From Romboutsia ilealis (GTDB lineage: Bacteria > Bacillota > Clostridia > Peptostreptococcales > Peptostreptococcaceae): 64,000 bases of DNA. A program made the translations under genes and the position numbers. The stretch lies in assembly GCF_900015215.1 (NCBI RefSeq), contig NZ_LN555523.1:1616381-1680380 (forward strand), given 5' to 3'. This document shows, one piece after another, positions 42,044 to 51,150 of this stretch (position 1 is the first letter of the stretch; each line of letters begins with the position of its first letter). The notes below the pieces were generated by a model. That model was not told where the DNA came from. It saw only the letters and a list, made by a program, of their open reading frames with translations, and made no database searches.

Positions 42044-43537
42044 CTATTTTGCCTCCTTAGTTTCTACTGCACACTTTAATATGGCTTCTTGGCTTGCGTC
42101 TTTTATATCAAAACTTCCTGTAATTCTTCCTTGACTAAGTACTAATATTCTATCACTTAATCCTAATATTTCTGGCATTTCAGAAGATATCATTATGACT
42201 GCTTTCCCTTGAGATTTGAAATCATTTATTAAATCATATATTTCTTTTTTAGCACCAACATCAACCCCTCTAGTAGGTTCATCAAGAATTAGTACTTCTG
42301 GGTGTATCATTAATGCTTTTGCTATTGCTACCTTTTGTTGATTACCACCACTTAAATTTCTTATTAATTGATCTTTACTCGGTGTTTTTATGTTTATTCT
42401 TTCTATATAAGAATCAACTCTCTCATTTTCATGTTTTTTATCGATTATTAATCCTTTACTTATTCTGTTTAATGATGATAAAGTCATATTTTCTTTTACC
42501 GACAAATCAACTAATAATCCATCACCTTTTCTATCTTCACTAACATAAGCTATTCTATTTAATAATCCTTCTTGAGCACTTTTGTGATTTAATTCTTTTC
42601 CATTAAGAATTATTTTACCACTTTGCTTTTTAAAGTGACCATATATAGTTTTTGCAAGTTCACTTCTTCCTGCTCCCATAAGACCTGCTATACCAACTAT
42701 TTCTCCAGCTTTAACTTCAAAGTTAATATCACTTATATATTCATTATTTAAGTTCTCAACTTTTAATATAGTTTTTCCTGGCTCAACTTCAAGTCTTGGA
42801 AACTGATCAGTAAGTTTTCTACCTACCATCATTTCTATCATCTTATCTTCATCTAAGTTAGCTAAATCTTCAGTTCCTACATATTTTCCGTCTCTTAAAA
42901 CTGTTATGTAATCACATACTTCAAATATTTCCTTTAATCTATGTGATGTATATACTATAGCTTTCCCTTCTGATTTTAATTCTTCTATAACTTTGAATAA
43001 GCTTTGAGTCTCTTTTTCAGTAAGAGCATCTGTTGGCTCGTCCATTATTATTATTTTTGCATCTAAAGATAGAGCCTTTGCTATTTCAACCATTTGTTGT
43101 TCACCTAAGCTTAGGTTTTCAACTAATTCTCTTGAGCTTCTATTTACATTTAGTTTTTTAAGTAGCTTATCTCCTTCTTCATGAAGTTTGTTAAAATCTA
43201 TTCTAAAACCTTTTTTAAACTCACGACCTAAGAATATATTCTCTCCTATACTTAAATCTTTAAGTAAGTTTAACTCTTGATGAATTATAGCTATACCTTT
43301 TTTAGTAGCATCTTTTGGACCTTTTATATCTTCTTCCACTCCGTTATAAAATATTTGTCCTCCATCTTTTTTATATACTCCACTTAATATTTTCATAAGT
43401 GTAGATTTTCCAGCTCCATTTTCTCCCATAAGAGCCATAACCTTTCCTTCATAAAGCTCTAAGTTAACTCCATCTAAAGCTTTAACTCCAGGAAACTCTT
43501 TTAATATGTTTGTCATTTTTAGGATTGGTGTCTTCAT
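42044..43537 (-). CDS. rbsA: Ribose ABC transporter ATPase (two nucleotide-binding domains)
   Basis: A 497-residue double ATPase that powers the RbsBC uptake system. The first Walker A GENGAGKST is at 39-47, with signature LSLGEQQM. The second half has GLMGAGRSEL and LSGGNQQK with ILDEPTRGVD. A further 16 codons are open upstream, to 43585, but 43537 is chosen: CAGGAG precedes it and its ATG overlaps the rbsD stop as TAATG, typical of coupled genes. Confidence 0.95.
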   Translation of the reverse strand: MKTPILKMTNILKEFPGVKALDGVNLELYEGKVMALMGENGAGKSTLMKILSGVYKKDGGQIFYNGVEEDIKGPKDATKKGIAIIHQELNLLKDLSIGENIFLGREFKKGFRIDFNKLHEEGDKLLKKLNVNRSSRELVENLSLGEQQMVEIAKALSLDAKIIIMDEPTDALTEKETQSLFKVIEELKSEGKAIVYTSHRLKEIFEVCDYITVLRDGKYVGTEDLANLDEDKMIEMMVGRKLTDQFPRLEVEPGKTILKVENLNNEYISDINFEVKAGEIVGIAGLMGAGRSELAKTIYGHFKKQSGKIILNGKELNHKSAQEGLLNRIAYVSEDRKGDGLLVDLSVKENMTLSSLNRISKGLIIDKKHENERVDSYIERINIKTPSKDQLIRNLSGGNQQKVAIAKALMIHPEVLILDEPTRGVDVGAKKEIYDLINDFKSQGKAVIMISSEMPEILGLSDRILVLSQGRITGSFDIKDASQEAILKCAVETKEAK

Positions 43538-43932
43538 TAAAATACAACTCCTGATTTTAATATTATATTTGCATAAGGGCTGCATTCCCCAGTTCTTACT
43601 ACTGCTTTACTGTCCTTAGTTAATTTCTTAAATTCTTCATGAGAAACTTTCGTTATCTTTATATCTTTAAATCTCTTTAAAATTTCTTCATATACTGCTG
43701 CATTTTTATCTTCTATTTCCTCGGCAATTACTACCTCTTCTACGCATAGTTCGTCTAAAACTACATCTAATGTCTGTATAAATGTAGGAACATTGTGAGT
43801 TAATGCTAAGTCTATTCTTTTAACATCATCTGGTATAGGCAATCCACAGTCTCCTATAGTTAAACTATCAGTATGTCCCATTTTAGATATTGTATATGAT
43901 ATTTCACTATTTATTACTTTAGTCTTTTTCAT
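43537..43932 (-). CDS. rbsD: D-ribose pyranase
   Basis: A 131-residue RbsD/FucU-family mutarotase that converts beta-pyranose to furanose ribose before phosphorylation. The start MKKTKVINSEISYTISKMGH carries the catalytic His20, followed by DSLTIGDCGLPIP and a C-terminal VVRTGECSPYANIIL. It lies between rbsK and rbsA in the operon. Confidence 0.95.
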   Translation of the reverse strand: MKKTKVINSEISYTISKMGHTDSLTIGDCGLPIPDDVKRIDLALTHNVPTFIQTLDVVLDELCVEEVVIAEEIEDKNAAVYEEILKRFKDIKITKVSHEEFKKLTKDSKAVVRTGECSPYANIILKSGVVF

Positions 43933-43937
43933 TTTAC

Positions 43938-44846
43938 CTACCCCCTGAAATTTTTAACATCTTCTAATGTTGGTAATGAACTTTGTGCACCTTCTTTTAA
44001 AACTGAAAGAGCTCCTACTTTTGATGCAAAGTCCATTGCATCTTCTATACCTTTATCTTGAGATAATGCTACTGCTAACGCTCCAGTATAACTATCTCCT
44101 GCTGCAGTTGTATCTACTGCTTCAACTTTATATGCTTTTTTAAACATACTTTTCTCTTTATTTATGTATAAGCTTCCCTTAGAACCTAATGTTACTATAA
44201 GCTCTTTTACACCTTTTTCTATCATTATTTGTGCAGCTTTTTGTATATCTTCTTCAGTTTCTATACTTACTCCACTTATAATTTCAAGTTCTGTTTCATT
44301 AGGAGTTAATAAATCAACATTTTTTATTATTTCATCATCTAACTTAACAGCTGGTGCTGGATTTAATATTGTATACTTATTTAATTCTTTTGCTTTATTT
44401 AGTGCATACTTTATAGTGTTAAGTGGTGTTTCAAGTTGAAGTACTACGATATCACTATTTTCTATTGCTTTTATATTATTATCTATATCTTCTTCTTTAA
44501 CTTCAAAATTAGCTCCTGGTGAAACTACTATAGAATTTTGAGCATTCTTATCTACAGTTATAAGTGCTACTCCAGTTGATCCTTTTGTAGTTTGTATATA
44601 TGTAGTGTCTACTTTATCATTTTTTAATGAGTTTATTAAAGTTTGCCCAAATCCATCTTCCCCAACTTTACCTATCATAGATACATTTCCATTTAGTCTT
44701 GCCATAGCAACTGCTTGATTAGCACCCTTTCCGCCCGGTACTTCTTTAAAGTTACTCCCTATTATTGTTTGTCCTGGTTTTGGCATTGCATCTACATTAA
44801 CTACTAAGTCCATATTTAAACTACCTATAACGCATATATTCTTCAT
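43938..44846 (-). CDS. rbsK: Ribokinase
   Basis: A 302-residue PfkB-family kinase that phosphorylates ribose. Landmarks: ICVIGSLNMDLVVNVDAMPK with KPGQTI, GGKGANQAVAMARL, the mid-protein LQLETPL and NPAPAV, and the closing VDTTAAGDSYTGALAVAL with the catalytic GAGD-type motif. First gene of rbsKDACB. No rbsR-type regulator gene lies beside it in this window. Confidence 0.95.
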   Translation of the reverse strand: MKNICVIGSLNMDLVVNVDAMPKPGQTIIGSNFKEVPGGKGANQAVAMARLNGNVSMIGKVGEDGFGQTLINSLKNDKVDTTYIQTTKGSTGVALITVDKNAQNSIVVSPGANFEVKEEDIDNNIKAIENSDIVVLQLETPLNTIKYALNKAKELNKYTILNPAPAVKLDDEIIKNVDLLTPNETELEIISGVSIETEEDIQKAAQIMIEKGVKELIVTLGSKGSLYINKEKSMFKKAYKVEAVDTTAAGDSYTGALAVALSQDKGIEDAMDFASKVGALSVLKEGAQSSLPTLEDVKNFRG

Positions 44847-44928
44847 AATAATCTCCTTATCTAAATGCCTTTTTATATTTATATTATTAAACTTCCATTT
44901 TACTCTTTTTATTCTTAATATTAATTAA

Positions 44929-45031
44929 AACACATTATTTTAAAATTAACTTTAAACAAGATTTTTAATTAATATTTTATTTCTTTATTTAGAGTATCAC
45001 ATTTATTTTTATAGTGCAACACATTATTTTA
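44929..45031 (-). promoter_or_regulatory. Pair of 14-bp direct repeats upstream of rbsK
   Basis: AACACATTATTTTA occurs at 44929-44942 and again at 45018-45031, in the 318-bp space before the ribose operon. Close by are two TGCAACA words. They may be regulator sites for the rbs operon. The order is direct, not palindromic, and no protein can be named. Confidence 0.4.
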
Positions 45032-45137
45032 TTTTTATACAATTTGCAACATTTTTTCTCTTTAAATATAAACTATTTATTATCAAACTTATGACTTATA
45101 TATATATTTGTTTAAATATTATAATATCTTTAAGCGT

Positions 45138-45167
45138 AAAAATAGCACTAATAATTAGTGCTATTTA
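45138..45167. terminator. Terminator of the 45165 gene
   Basis: AAATAGCACTAAT (45140-45152) is complementary to ATTAGTGCTATTT. It overlaps the stop codon. The sequence before it (TATAATATCTTTAAGCGTAAAAA) recurs at 1503-1527 and 2820-2847, each time beside a terminator. Confidence 0.8.
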
Positions 45168-45425
45168 ATCAATTATCATCTTTATTATATCCCCATTTTT
45201 TCTTTCCATATGAGCAATTTCCCCACTCAAATCATAATCAAAAGCTTTAATCAACACATCTAAAAGTTTTTGACTATCTATAATATCATCTGCTCCATAG
45301 AAAAAGTCAAATGTATTATTTTTAATCATTTTTTTAACAAATCCAACAGGTAGTTTTATATGTATTTTATCTCCAGTATGAGATAAAATTCTTATTCTTA
45401 ATAATTTCTCATCTAATAATCTCAT
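45165..45425 (-). CDS. Small protein with SHOCT-like/YvlB N-domain pattern
   Basis: An 86-residue protein: RLLDEKLLRIRILSHTGDKI, IKLPVGFVKKMI and a C-terminal ERKNGDIIKMIID. The pattern of a beta strand-rich start, a central helix and a late GD-I-x-x-x-x-D strand is seen in small clostridial proteins next to YvlB/DUF4097-type membrane-stress genes. GGAGGAAAG before 45425 fixes the start, not the earlier one at 45482. It is alone, so its partner may lie elsewhere. Function unknown. Confidence 0.6.
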   Translation of the reverse strand: MRLLDEKLLRIRILSHTGDKIHIKLPVGFVKKMIKNNTFDFFYGADDIIDSQKLLDVLIKAFDYDLSGEIAHMERKNGDIIKMIID

Positions 45426-45590
45426 TAACTTTCCTCCTAAAATTAGTATATAAACGAGTCTATTTAGATAAATTATATTCAATAGACCTTACATTATATT
45501 CACAATAATTATTACTATATAGGTTATTTGTAAATGTAATTGCTTTATGTTAAAATAAACTACTAGATATCTATATAAGGAGACATAAAA

Positions 45591-46337
45591 ATGTTTAATT
45601 ATTTAAAATTTGCAACTTATCAAATATTTGGTTTTTCTTGTTCTATACCTAAACTCAACAAAATAAAGAAAAATCCAGATAACTTTACTAATAAAGAAAT
45701 CTATGATTTTTTACATAAACAAGCTGAGAAGTCTTTAAAGTTAGTTAATATAAACCTTACTATAAAAGGAAAAGAAAATATACCAAATCAACCAGTCTTA
45801 TTCATTTGCAATCATTCTAGTATGCTAGATAGTTTTATACTCTTTTCAAGTGTAGATAGACCTATCGGATGCGTCGTTGCTGATGAACCTGTTTGGAGGT
45901 CAATGCCTATAGTTAGTAGTTGGGCTAAGCTTACAAAATGTGTTTATATAAATAGACAAAATAATAAAGAAGGTATAAAAAGTATAAATGAGGCAGCTAA
46001 TAATATACTTAAAGGTCAAAGTATGGCAGTCTTTCCTGAAGGAGATTTAACTTGGGTAAAAGATCCAGATGCAATTATATCTGAATTTAGAAGTGGTGCT
46101 CTAAAAATTGCATACAAAGCAAAATGTCCTATAGTTCCTTTTGTTATAAAAAACTCTAGATATACTTATGAAGGTTACCAACCTATAGGTAAGATAAATT
46201 CAAAGGACGTTGAAGTTGAGTTTTTACCTCCTATATATGACCATATAGAAAATCCAAAACTTAAAACTATAATTCTTGGTGAATCTATAAGAGATAAAAT
46301 GATAGAGTCTATAAATAAATTTAATCAAAACAATTAA
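45591..46337 (+). CDS. plsC: 1-acyl-sn-glycerol-3-phosphate acyltransferase
   Basis: A 248-residue PlsC-family acyltransferase that makes phosphatidate at the membrane. The catalytic H-x4-D (NHSSMLD, 75-80) and the FPEG glycerol-phosphate motif (148-151) are present, along with a hydrophobic region before them. An AAGGAGA site lies before the ATG. It stands alone, opposite in direction to its neighbours. The product feeds CdsA. Confidence 0.9.
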   Translation: MFNYLKFATYQIFGFSCSIPKLNKIKKNPDNFTNKEIYDFLHKQAEKSLKLVNINLTIKGKENIPNQPVLFICNHSSMLDSFILFSSVDRPIGCVVADEPVWRSMPIVSSWAKLTKCVYINRQNNKEGIKSINEAANNILKGQSMAVFPEGDLTWVKDPDAIISEFRSGALKIAYKAKCPIVPFVIKNSRYTYEGYQPIGKINSKDVEVEFLPPIYDHIENPKLKTIILGESIRDKMIESINKFNQNN

Positions 46338-46393
46338 CTTAACTTTATTAAGTTTGTACAACTAATTAAAAACTATTTAATTTCGTCCTATAT

Positions 46394-46440
46394 AATAAAA
46401 AAGTGTCTTATAATTACGTATTATAAGACACTTTTTTATT
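46394..46440. terminator. Bidirectional terminator between plsC and moaA
   Basis: AATAAAAAAGTGTCTTATAA pairs with its reverse complement downstream around a short loop. It is nearly perfect and serves both convergent genes. Confidence 0.9.
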
Positions 46441-46469
46441 ATATTTTATCATTTTTATAAGTTGATATA

Positions 46470-47429
46470 TTAGCCCCCTATTTCATACATTTGTCTAGAG
46501 GTATCACTTGATTTTTTCTCTATTAAGTTATGCTTTTCTGGTTTTTTAAGTATAATTTCTTTTAATACTTCTTTAAATATCATTGGCTTATTAAGATAGT
46601 ATCTTATATCAGTTTCCTCATTTGAATGAATACATAATTTTATTTTTCCATCTGATGTAACTCTAATTCTGTTACACGTATTGCAAAATGAACAACTAAT
46701 AGGAGTTATAATACCAATTCTGCCCTTTGCATAATTAGCTTGATATAATCTCGCTGTAGAACCTTTTTCATCTTCTATTTTATATAATCCATCAGTTTCA
46801 TTTATAAACTTGGTTATATTAAAATATCCATTTTCATAAAGATACTTTCCTTCTCCAAGTGGCATAAGCTCTATAAATCTAACATCTATAGGATAATAAT
46901 TTGCCATATCTATAAAATCATAAATTTCATCATCGTTGAATCTTTTTATAACAACACAGTTTATTTTTACTTTTATCCCTAGTTCTAAACATCTATTTAT
47001 AGATTTTAACACATCCGTTAAATTTCCACCTCTTGTTATACTTTTATATTTATATGATTTAAGAGAATCTAAGCTAATATTAACACTTTTTAATCCACTT
47101 CTTTTTAAATCATAAGCTATTTCATTAAGCCCTATCCCATTTGTAGTTATCGATATATCATCTATATTACACTCATAATGTGTATACTTTATCAACTCTA
47201 TAAGATGTGGATATAACAATGGCTCTCCACCTGTAAATCTAATTTTCTTTATTCCAATTTGTGCTAATCCACTTATTATAAATTTATAATCATTAAATGA
47301 TAAAGTATCATTTATTAAATTATTTTCATATACTTTATCTTCTGGCATACAATAAACACACCTTAAATTACACTTATCTGTAAGAGATATTCTAGCATAA
47401 TCTATATTTCTTCCATATTCATCTAACAT
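46470..47429 (-). CDS. moaA: GTP 3',8-cyclase (molybdenum cofactor biosynthesis)
   Basis: A 319-residue radical SAM enzyme that starts molybdopterin synthesis from GTP. The SAM cluster motif CNLRCVYC gives Cys20, 24 and 27. The second [4Fe-4S] cluster site near the C-terminus reads CSFCNTCNRIRV with a later KLCIHS. The typical GG end is present (EIGG). Other moa/mog genes are not visible here, so it may act with genes elsewhere. The 690-bp upstream space has no gene. Confidence 0.95.
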   Translation of the reverse strand: MLDEYGRNIDYARISLTDKCNLRCVYCMPEDKVYENNLINDTLSFNDYKFIISGLAQIGIKKIRFTGGEPLLYPHLIELIKYTHYECNIDDISITTNGIGLNEIAYDLKRSGLKSVNISLDSLKSYKYKSITRGGNLTDVLKSINRCLELGIKVKINCVVIKRFNDDEIYDFIDMANYYPIDVRFIELMPLGEGKYLYENGYFNITKFINETDGLYKIEDEKGSTARLYQANYAKGRIGIITPISCSFCNTCNRIRVTSDGKIKLCIHSNEETDIRYYLNKPMIFKEVLKEIILKKPEKHNLIEKKSSDTSRQMYEIGG

Positions 47430-47819
47430 TATGTCACCTACTTAATCTAATAAATTCTATCACTTTAAACTTATTACACTCTTACTAGTTTCTCTTTTTA
47501 ATTTTTATTATCTTTTATCAAAATATAACGAACTATGCTATATTTATTATTTTTTAATATTAATTTAATTTTTTCTAGCTATACTATCTATTTCCCATAT
47601 GCATCTTTTATCACTTAGCATAATTATTACAATTTTAAATATATCTCCCTTCAAAACGGCTTTTTATAACTTTTTTTGACTATATTAATAATTATATATT
47701 ATTGCTTAATTCTCCTTCATTTTTTATTGTATACTTTATAAATATTAATATTTTTAATTTATATCTGACAATACTACGATTTACACATAACTATTATTAT
47801 ATAACAAATAACATACATC
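47430..47819. other. Gene-free A/T-rich moaA upstream region
   Basis: About 390 bp without a plausible ORF. I looked for a molybdenum cofactor riboswitch in front of moaA and saw no recognisable match. The region is very A/T-rich with no repeats of note. Confidence 0.35.
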
Positions 47820-47945
47820 AAAAAAGGTATAAAAAAGTTTTTTTACACTTTTTATACCTTTTATTAAAATTATTTTAATTTCTTTAAAATTTTCATTCTC
47901 ATCTAAGATAACTAAATCCCAAGACTTTCGTTTAAGCAAATTCAT
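47781..47945 (-). CDS. Possible 54-residue ORF with a terminator inside
   Basis: MNLLKRKSWDLVILDENENF and a Lys-rich continuation to YNNSYV. No good ribosome binding site is seen, and a terminator-like hairpin lies inside the frame, so it may be a leader or a fragment. Weak. Confidence 0.2.
   Translation of the reverse strand: MNLLKRKSWDLVILDENENFKEIKIILIKGIKSVKKLFYTFFDVCYLLYNNSYV
47820..47853 (-). terminator. Terminator-like hairpin far upstream of moaA
   Basis: AAAAAGGTATAAAAAAGT / ACTTTTTATACCTTTT, with six Us on the minus strand. No confident gene ends here. It may terminate a short upstream transcript. Confidence 0.55.
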
Positions 47946-48080
47946 AAACTTACACCCAAATAAATATTAATTATATCCTAACATTCTATATATCCCCTGT
48001 AAATATTTTATATAGTCTAGTACATTATAAACATTTCTATCTTTTAAAACTATTTTTATTATTTGTATATCTTTTATAAT

Positions 48081-48114
48081 AAAATAAGTGTCTCTTATAA
48101 CTAAGAGACACTTT
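48081..48114 (-). terminator. Terminator of agcS
   Basis: AAGTGTCTCTTA (48086-48097) pairs with TAAGAGACACTT (48102-48113) with a 4-nt loop. A U-rich flank follows on the minus strand. Confidence 0.8.
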
Positions 48115-48118
48115 TATA

Positions 48119-49546
48119 TTATATTACTTCTTCTGAAGATTTATTATCATTCCAGCACTCTACATTTTCTAATCCTTTTATATTAGAAGCATTAAATACT
48201 GGATTTTTAATTCCTGCTTTCTTTTGTCTAGTATAATCATCTAGTGCTGCAAATGCATATTTACCTAATAATGCTATAGCTATTAAGTTTATAACAGCCA
48301 TAAGACCCATAAATAAATCTGCTAAATTCCAAACTATTTGAACCTTTGTAAGTGATCCAAATAAAACCATACCTACAACAATAACTCTAAATACATTTAA
48401 TCCTATTTTACTTAAATTTACAAACTCCATATTAGATTGACCATAATAATAGTTACCTACTATAGAACTAAATGCAAACAAGAATATGCAAATTGCTATA
48501 AATATATTTCCCATAGAGCCTATATGTGCTGATAATGCAGCTTGCGTAAGCTCTATACCTGTTAACCCTGTTTCCATATATGTTGGATATAAAAGTATTA
48601 TAAATGCTGTACAACTACATATAACGATAGTATCTGTAAATACTCCTAATGTTTGTATTAAACCTTGTTGTACTGGATGACTTACATCAGCTGTAGCTGC
48701 TGCGTTAGGCGCTGATCCCATACCTGCTTCATTAGAGAATAACCCTCTTTTTATACCAGTTATCATCATACCACCCATAGTACCCATAGCTATTTCCCTC
48801 ATACCAAAAGCACTTTCAAATATTAATTTAAATACATCTGGAAGATAATTCAAGTTAGTAACTACTATAAATAATGCTACTAATATATAAAGTCCTGCAA
48901 ATATAGGAACTATTACTTCAGAAACTTTAGCAATTCTATGTACTCCACCAAATATAACAGCTGCTGTAAAAACTCCAAGTACTATCCCTATAATCATTTT
49001 ATCTAATCCAAATGCACTGTTAAATGCTGTAGCTACAGTATTAGCTTGAACTGCATTAAATATAAATCCAAAAGATATAGTTATTAATACTGCAAAAGTT
49101 GAACCTAACCATCTCTTATTTAATCCTTGTTCTATATAGTAAGCCGGGCCACCTCTAAATGAATCGCCATCCTTTACTTTATATATCTGAGCTAATGTAC
49201 TTTCAACAAAACTTGATGCCGAACCAATTAAAGCTATAATCCACATCCAAAAGATAGCTCCAGGACCACCTTCTATAATTGCGATTGCTATCCCTGCTAT
49301 ATTCCCTGTTCCAACTCTTGATGCTGTACTCATACAAAATGCTTGGAATGAAGATACTTTACCTTCTTTTTTAGAATCTTTAGATGTTCCGTTACCTAAT
49401 AATCTAAACATTTCCCCAAAATATCTAATCTGAACAAATTTAGTCCTAAAAGTAAAATAAAGTCCTAATGTTATTAACATTACTATTAATATATAAGACC
49501 ATAAGAATTCATTCATATTGTTTATCAACTTAAATATTGCGTCCAT
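48119..49546 (-). CDS. Sodium:alanine/glycine symporter (AGCS family)
   Basis: A 475-residue membrane symporter with about eleven helices. Family signature stretches include GTGNIAGIAIAIIEGGPGAIF-like and FWMWIIALIGSASSFVEST regions, and later IKRGLFSNEAGMGSAPNAAA. It imports D/L-alanine or glycine with sodium. The ATG is preceded by AAGGAGG. It stands alone with a terminator. Confidence 0.93.
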   Translation of the reverse strand: MDAIFKLINNMNEFLWSYILIVMLITLGLYFTFRTKFVQIRYFGEMFRLLGNGTSKDSKKEGKVSSFQAFCMSTASRVGTGNIAGIAIAIIEGGPGAIFWMWIIALIGSASSFVESTLAQIYKVKDGDSFRGGPAYYIEQGLNKRWLGSTFAVLITISFGFIFNAVQANTVATAFNSAFGLDKMIIGIVLGVFTAAVIFGGVHRIAKVSEVIVPIFAGLYILVALFIVVTNLNYLPDVFKLIFESAFGMREIAMGTMGGMMITGIKRGLFSNEAGMGSAPNAAATADVSHPVQQGLIQTLGVFTDTIVICSCTAFIILLYPTYMETGLTGIELTQAALSAHIGSMGNIFIAICIFLFAFSSIVGNYYYGQSNMEFVNLSKIGLNVFRVIVVGMVLFGSLTKVQIVWNLADLFMGLMAVINLIAIALLGKYAFAALDDYTRQKKAGIKNPVFNASNIKGLENVECWNDNKSSEEVI

Positions 49547-49766
49547 CTAGCTACCTCCTTGTATTTATTGTATAAATAATTTATAAAAGTTTTAATAATG
49601 CATACATTTAATTTAATCATTCATTTATATATATTATAACGATTACTTTTCTAAATTGCAACTATATTTTTGCAACTTCAAATTTAAAACTTGCATTATT
49701 TAATTCAGATGCAATATTTTTTAATTATTTGATTTTTTATATTTTGATATTTAATTTAATTTGTGT

Positions 49767-49803
49767 AAAAAAATAAGTTCTAGGAATCCTAGAACTTATT
49801 TTT
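49767..49803. terminator. Bidirectional terminator after trxB
   Basis: AATAAGTTCTAGGA and TCCTAGAACTTATT form a 14-bp stem with a one-base loop, flanked by A- and T-runs. It overlaps the end of trxB. Confidence 0.85.
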
Positions 49804-50689
49804 TATTTCTCTGTTCAATTTTTAGCTTATCTAAATAAGAAACTGCATTTATTGCTGCTATTTGACCTTGCCCTGCAGATTTTATATACGAGTAAGGTTT
49901 ACCTGCGCAATCTCCTGCTGCAAAACATCCAGTAATGCTAGTTTGCATATTTATATCTACCTTTATATGAGGCCCTTCAGTATCAATACCTGGTACTAAT
50001 GATTTAGGTGATGCACTATCTTTTATTACAAACACCCCATCTACATCTATTTCTTGTTCCTTAAAAGAAACTTTATTTACTAGATTCTCTCCTTTTATTT
50101 GTACAGGTCTATCATTTATTATTTCTATACTACTATCTAATTCATTAGATTCTCTCATTAAAGAATCATTTTTATACATAGGTATAAAATAAGTTTTAGA
50201 TGCTATCTCATTTAAAAAGTTTGCCTCTTCTTTAGATTCTTTATTATATCCTATAATAGCAACCTTTTTATCCTTATATAAAGGAGCATCACAAGTTGCA
50301 CAATATCCAACACCTTTACCTAAAAATTCTTCTTCACCTTTTATAGGCTTTCCATATTCTACACCTGTAGCTAATATAACTGCAGTAGCTTCATACATAT
50401 CTTCACCTGACATTAGTGCAAAATAATCACCCATAGCATATATATTATTTATTTTTTTATATGTTATTTCAATTTCCATTTTATCTAAATGGTTTTGGAA
50501 TTTTTCTCTTAATTCTTCACCACTTATTTCATAAAATCCTAAATAGTTATCTATAGATGGTGCTTTTATTAACTTGTTACTTAAACTTTCAGTTCCAAAT
50601 ACTATGATATTTTTATTTCTTATTTTAGCATTTATTGCAGCCGAAAGCCCTGCAGGACCACTTCCTACTATAGCTATATCATATCTCAT
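49796..50689 (-). CDS. trxB: Thioredoxin reductase, probably ferredoxin-dependent flavin type (FFTR-like)
   Basis: A 297-residue flavoprotein. FAD motifs are normal: GSGPAGLSAA (9-18) and GCFAAGDCAGKPY near the C-terminus. The redox pair is CATCDAP with Cys130 and Cys133. The NADPH domain is altered: the usual GGGxSA-type nucleotide motif reads IIGYNKES (145-152), and the HRR-type phosphate-binding motif is absent (here YFIPMYKNDSL). This fits the clostridial NADPH-independent reductases that take electrons from ferredoxin. That assignment is an inference. It is in an operon with trxA, 19 bp apart. Confidence 0.88.
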   Translation of the reverse strand: MRYDIAIVGSGPAGLSAAINAKIRNKNIIVFGTESLSNKLIKAPSIDNYLGFYEISGEELREKFQNHLDKMEIEITYKKINNIYAMGDYFALMSGEDMYEATAVILATGVEYGKPIKGEEEFLGKGVGYCATCDAPLYKDKKVAIIGYNKESKEEANFLNEIASKTYFIPMYKNDSLMRESNELDSSIEIINDRPVQIKGENLVNKVSFKEQEIDVDGVFVIKDSASPKSLVPGIDTEGPHIKVDINMQTSITGCFAAGDCAGKPYSYIKSAGQGQIAAINAVSYLDKLKIEQRNKK

Positions 50690-50708
50690 TTTTATACCAC
50701 CTTAATTT

Positions 50709-51026
50709 TTATAAATGTGATTTAACCTTTTGAACTATTCTTTCCTTTGGCATAAACCCAACTAAAGTTTCTACCGGCTTACCATTTTTAAATATCATCA
50801 TTGTAGGTACTGTAGATATTCTAAATTGTTGTGCTAATTCTAAACTTTGATCTATATCAACTTTTAAAAATGTTGCATCATTTTTCATTTCTTCTCCCGC
50901 TTGCTCAAATACAGGTGCTAACATTTTACAAGGTCCACACCAAGTTGCAAAGAAGTCTACTACAACTACCCCTTGATTTTCTTCAACGCTTCCTCTAAAT
51001 TGAGATGTATTTATTATTTTAGCCAT
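50709..51026 (-). CDS. trxA: Thioredoxin
   Basis: A 105-residue thioredoxin with active-site WCGPC (Cys30 and Cys33), preceded by VVVDFFAT and followed by LAPVFEQ, and with the cis-proline in ISTVPTMMIF. GGAGGGA precedes the ATG. It is paired with a thioredoxin reductase gene of likely ferredoxin type. Confidence 0.96.
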   Translation of the reverse strand: MAKIINTSQFRGSVEENQGVVVVDFFATWCGPCKMLAPVFEQAGEEMKNDATFLKVDIDQSLELAQQFRISTVPTMMIFKNGKPVETLVGFMPKERIVQKVKSHL

Positions 51027-51150
51027 GAATATTCCCTCCTAATATTTAATTACTTTATTTATTATGTGTATTTATTTTTATATTATTAATATATTCAAAT
51101 TATACCCAAGTTGCAATCATTAAACCACTATTTTTTAGCATTTTTTTACT

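Noticed and set aside
43538-43585. N-terminal extension of RbsA
   Set aside because: It would overlap the rbsD end by 16 codons. The TAATG coupling and CAGGAG support 43537.
47781-47945. 54-codon ORF as a confident gene
   Set aside because: No clear ribosome binding site, and a terminator-like hairpin lies in the frame. It is listed only at low confidence.
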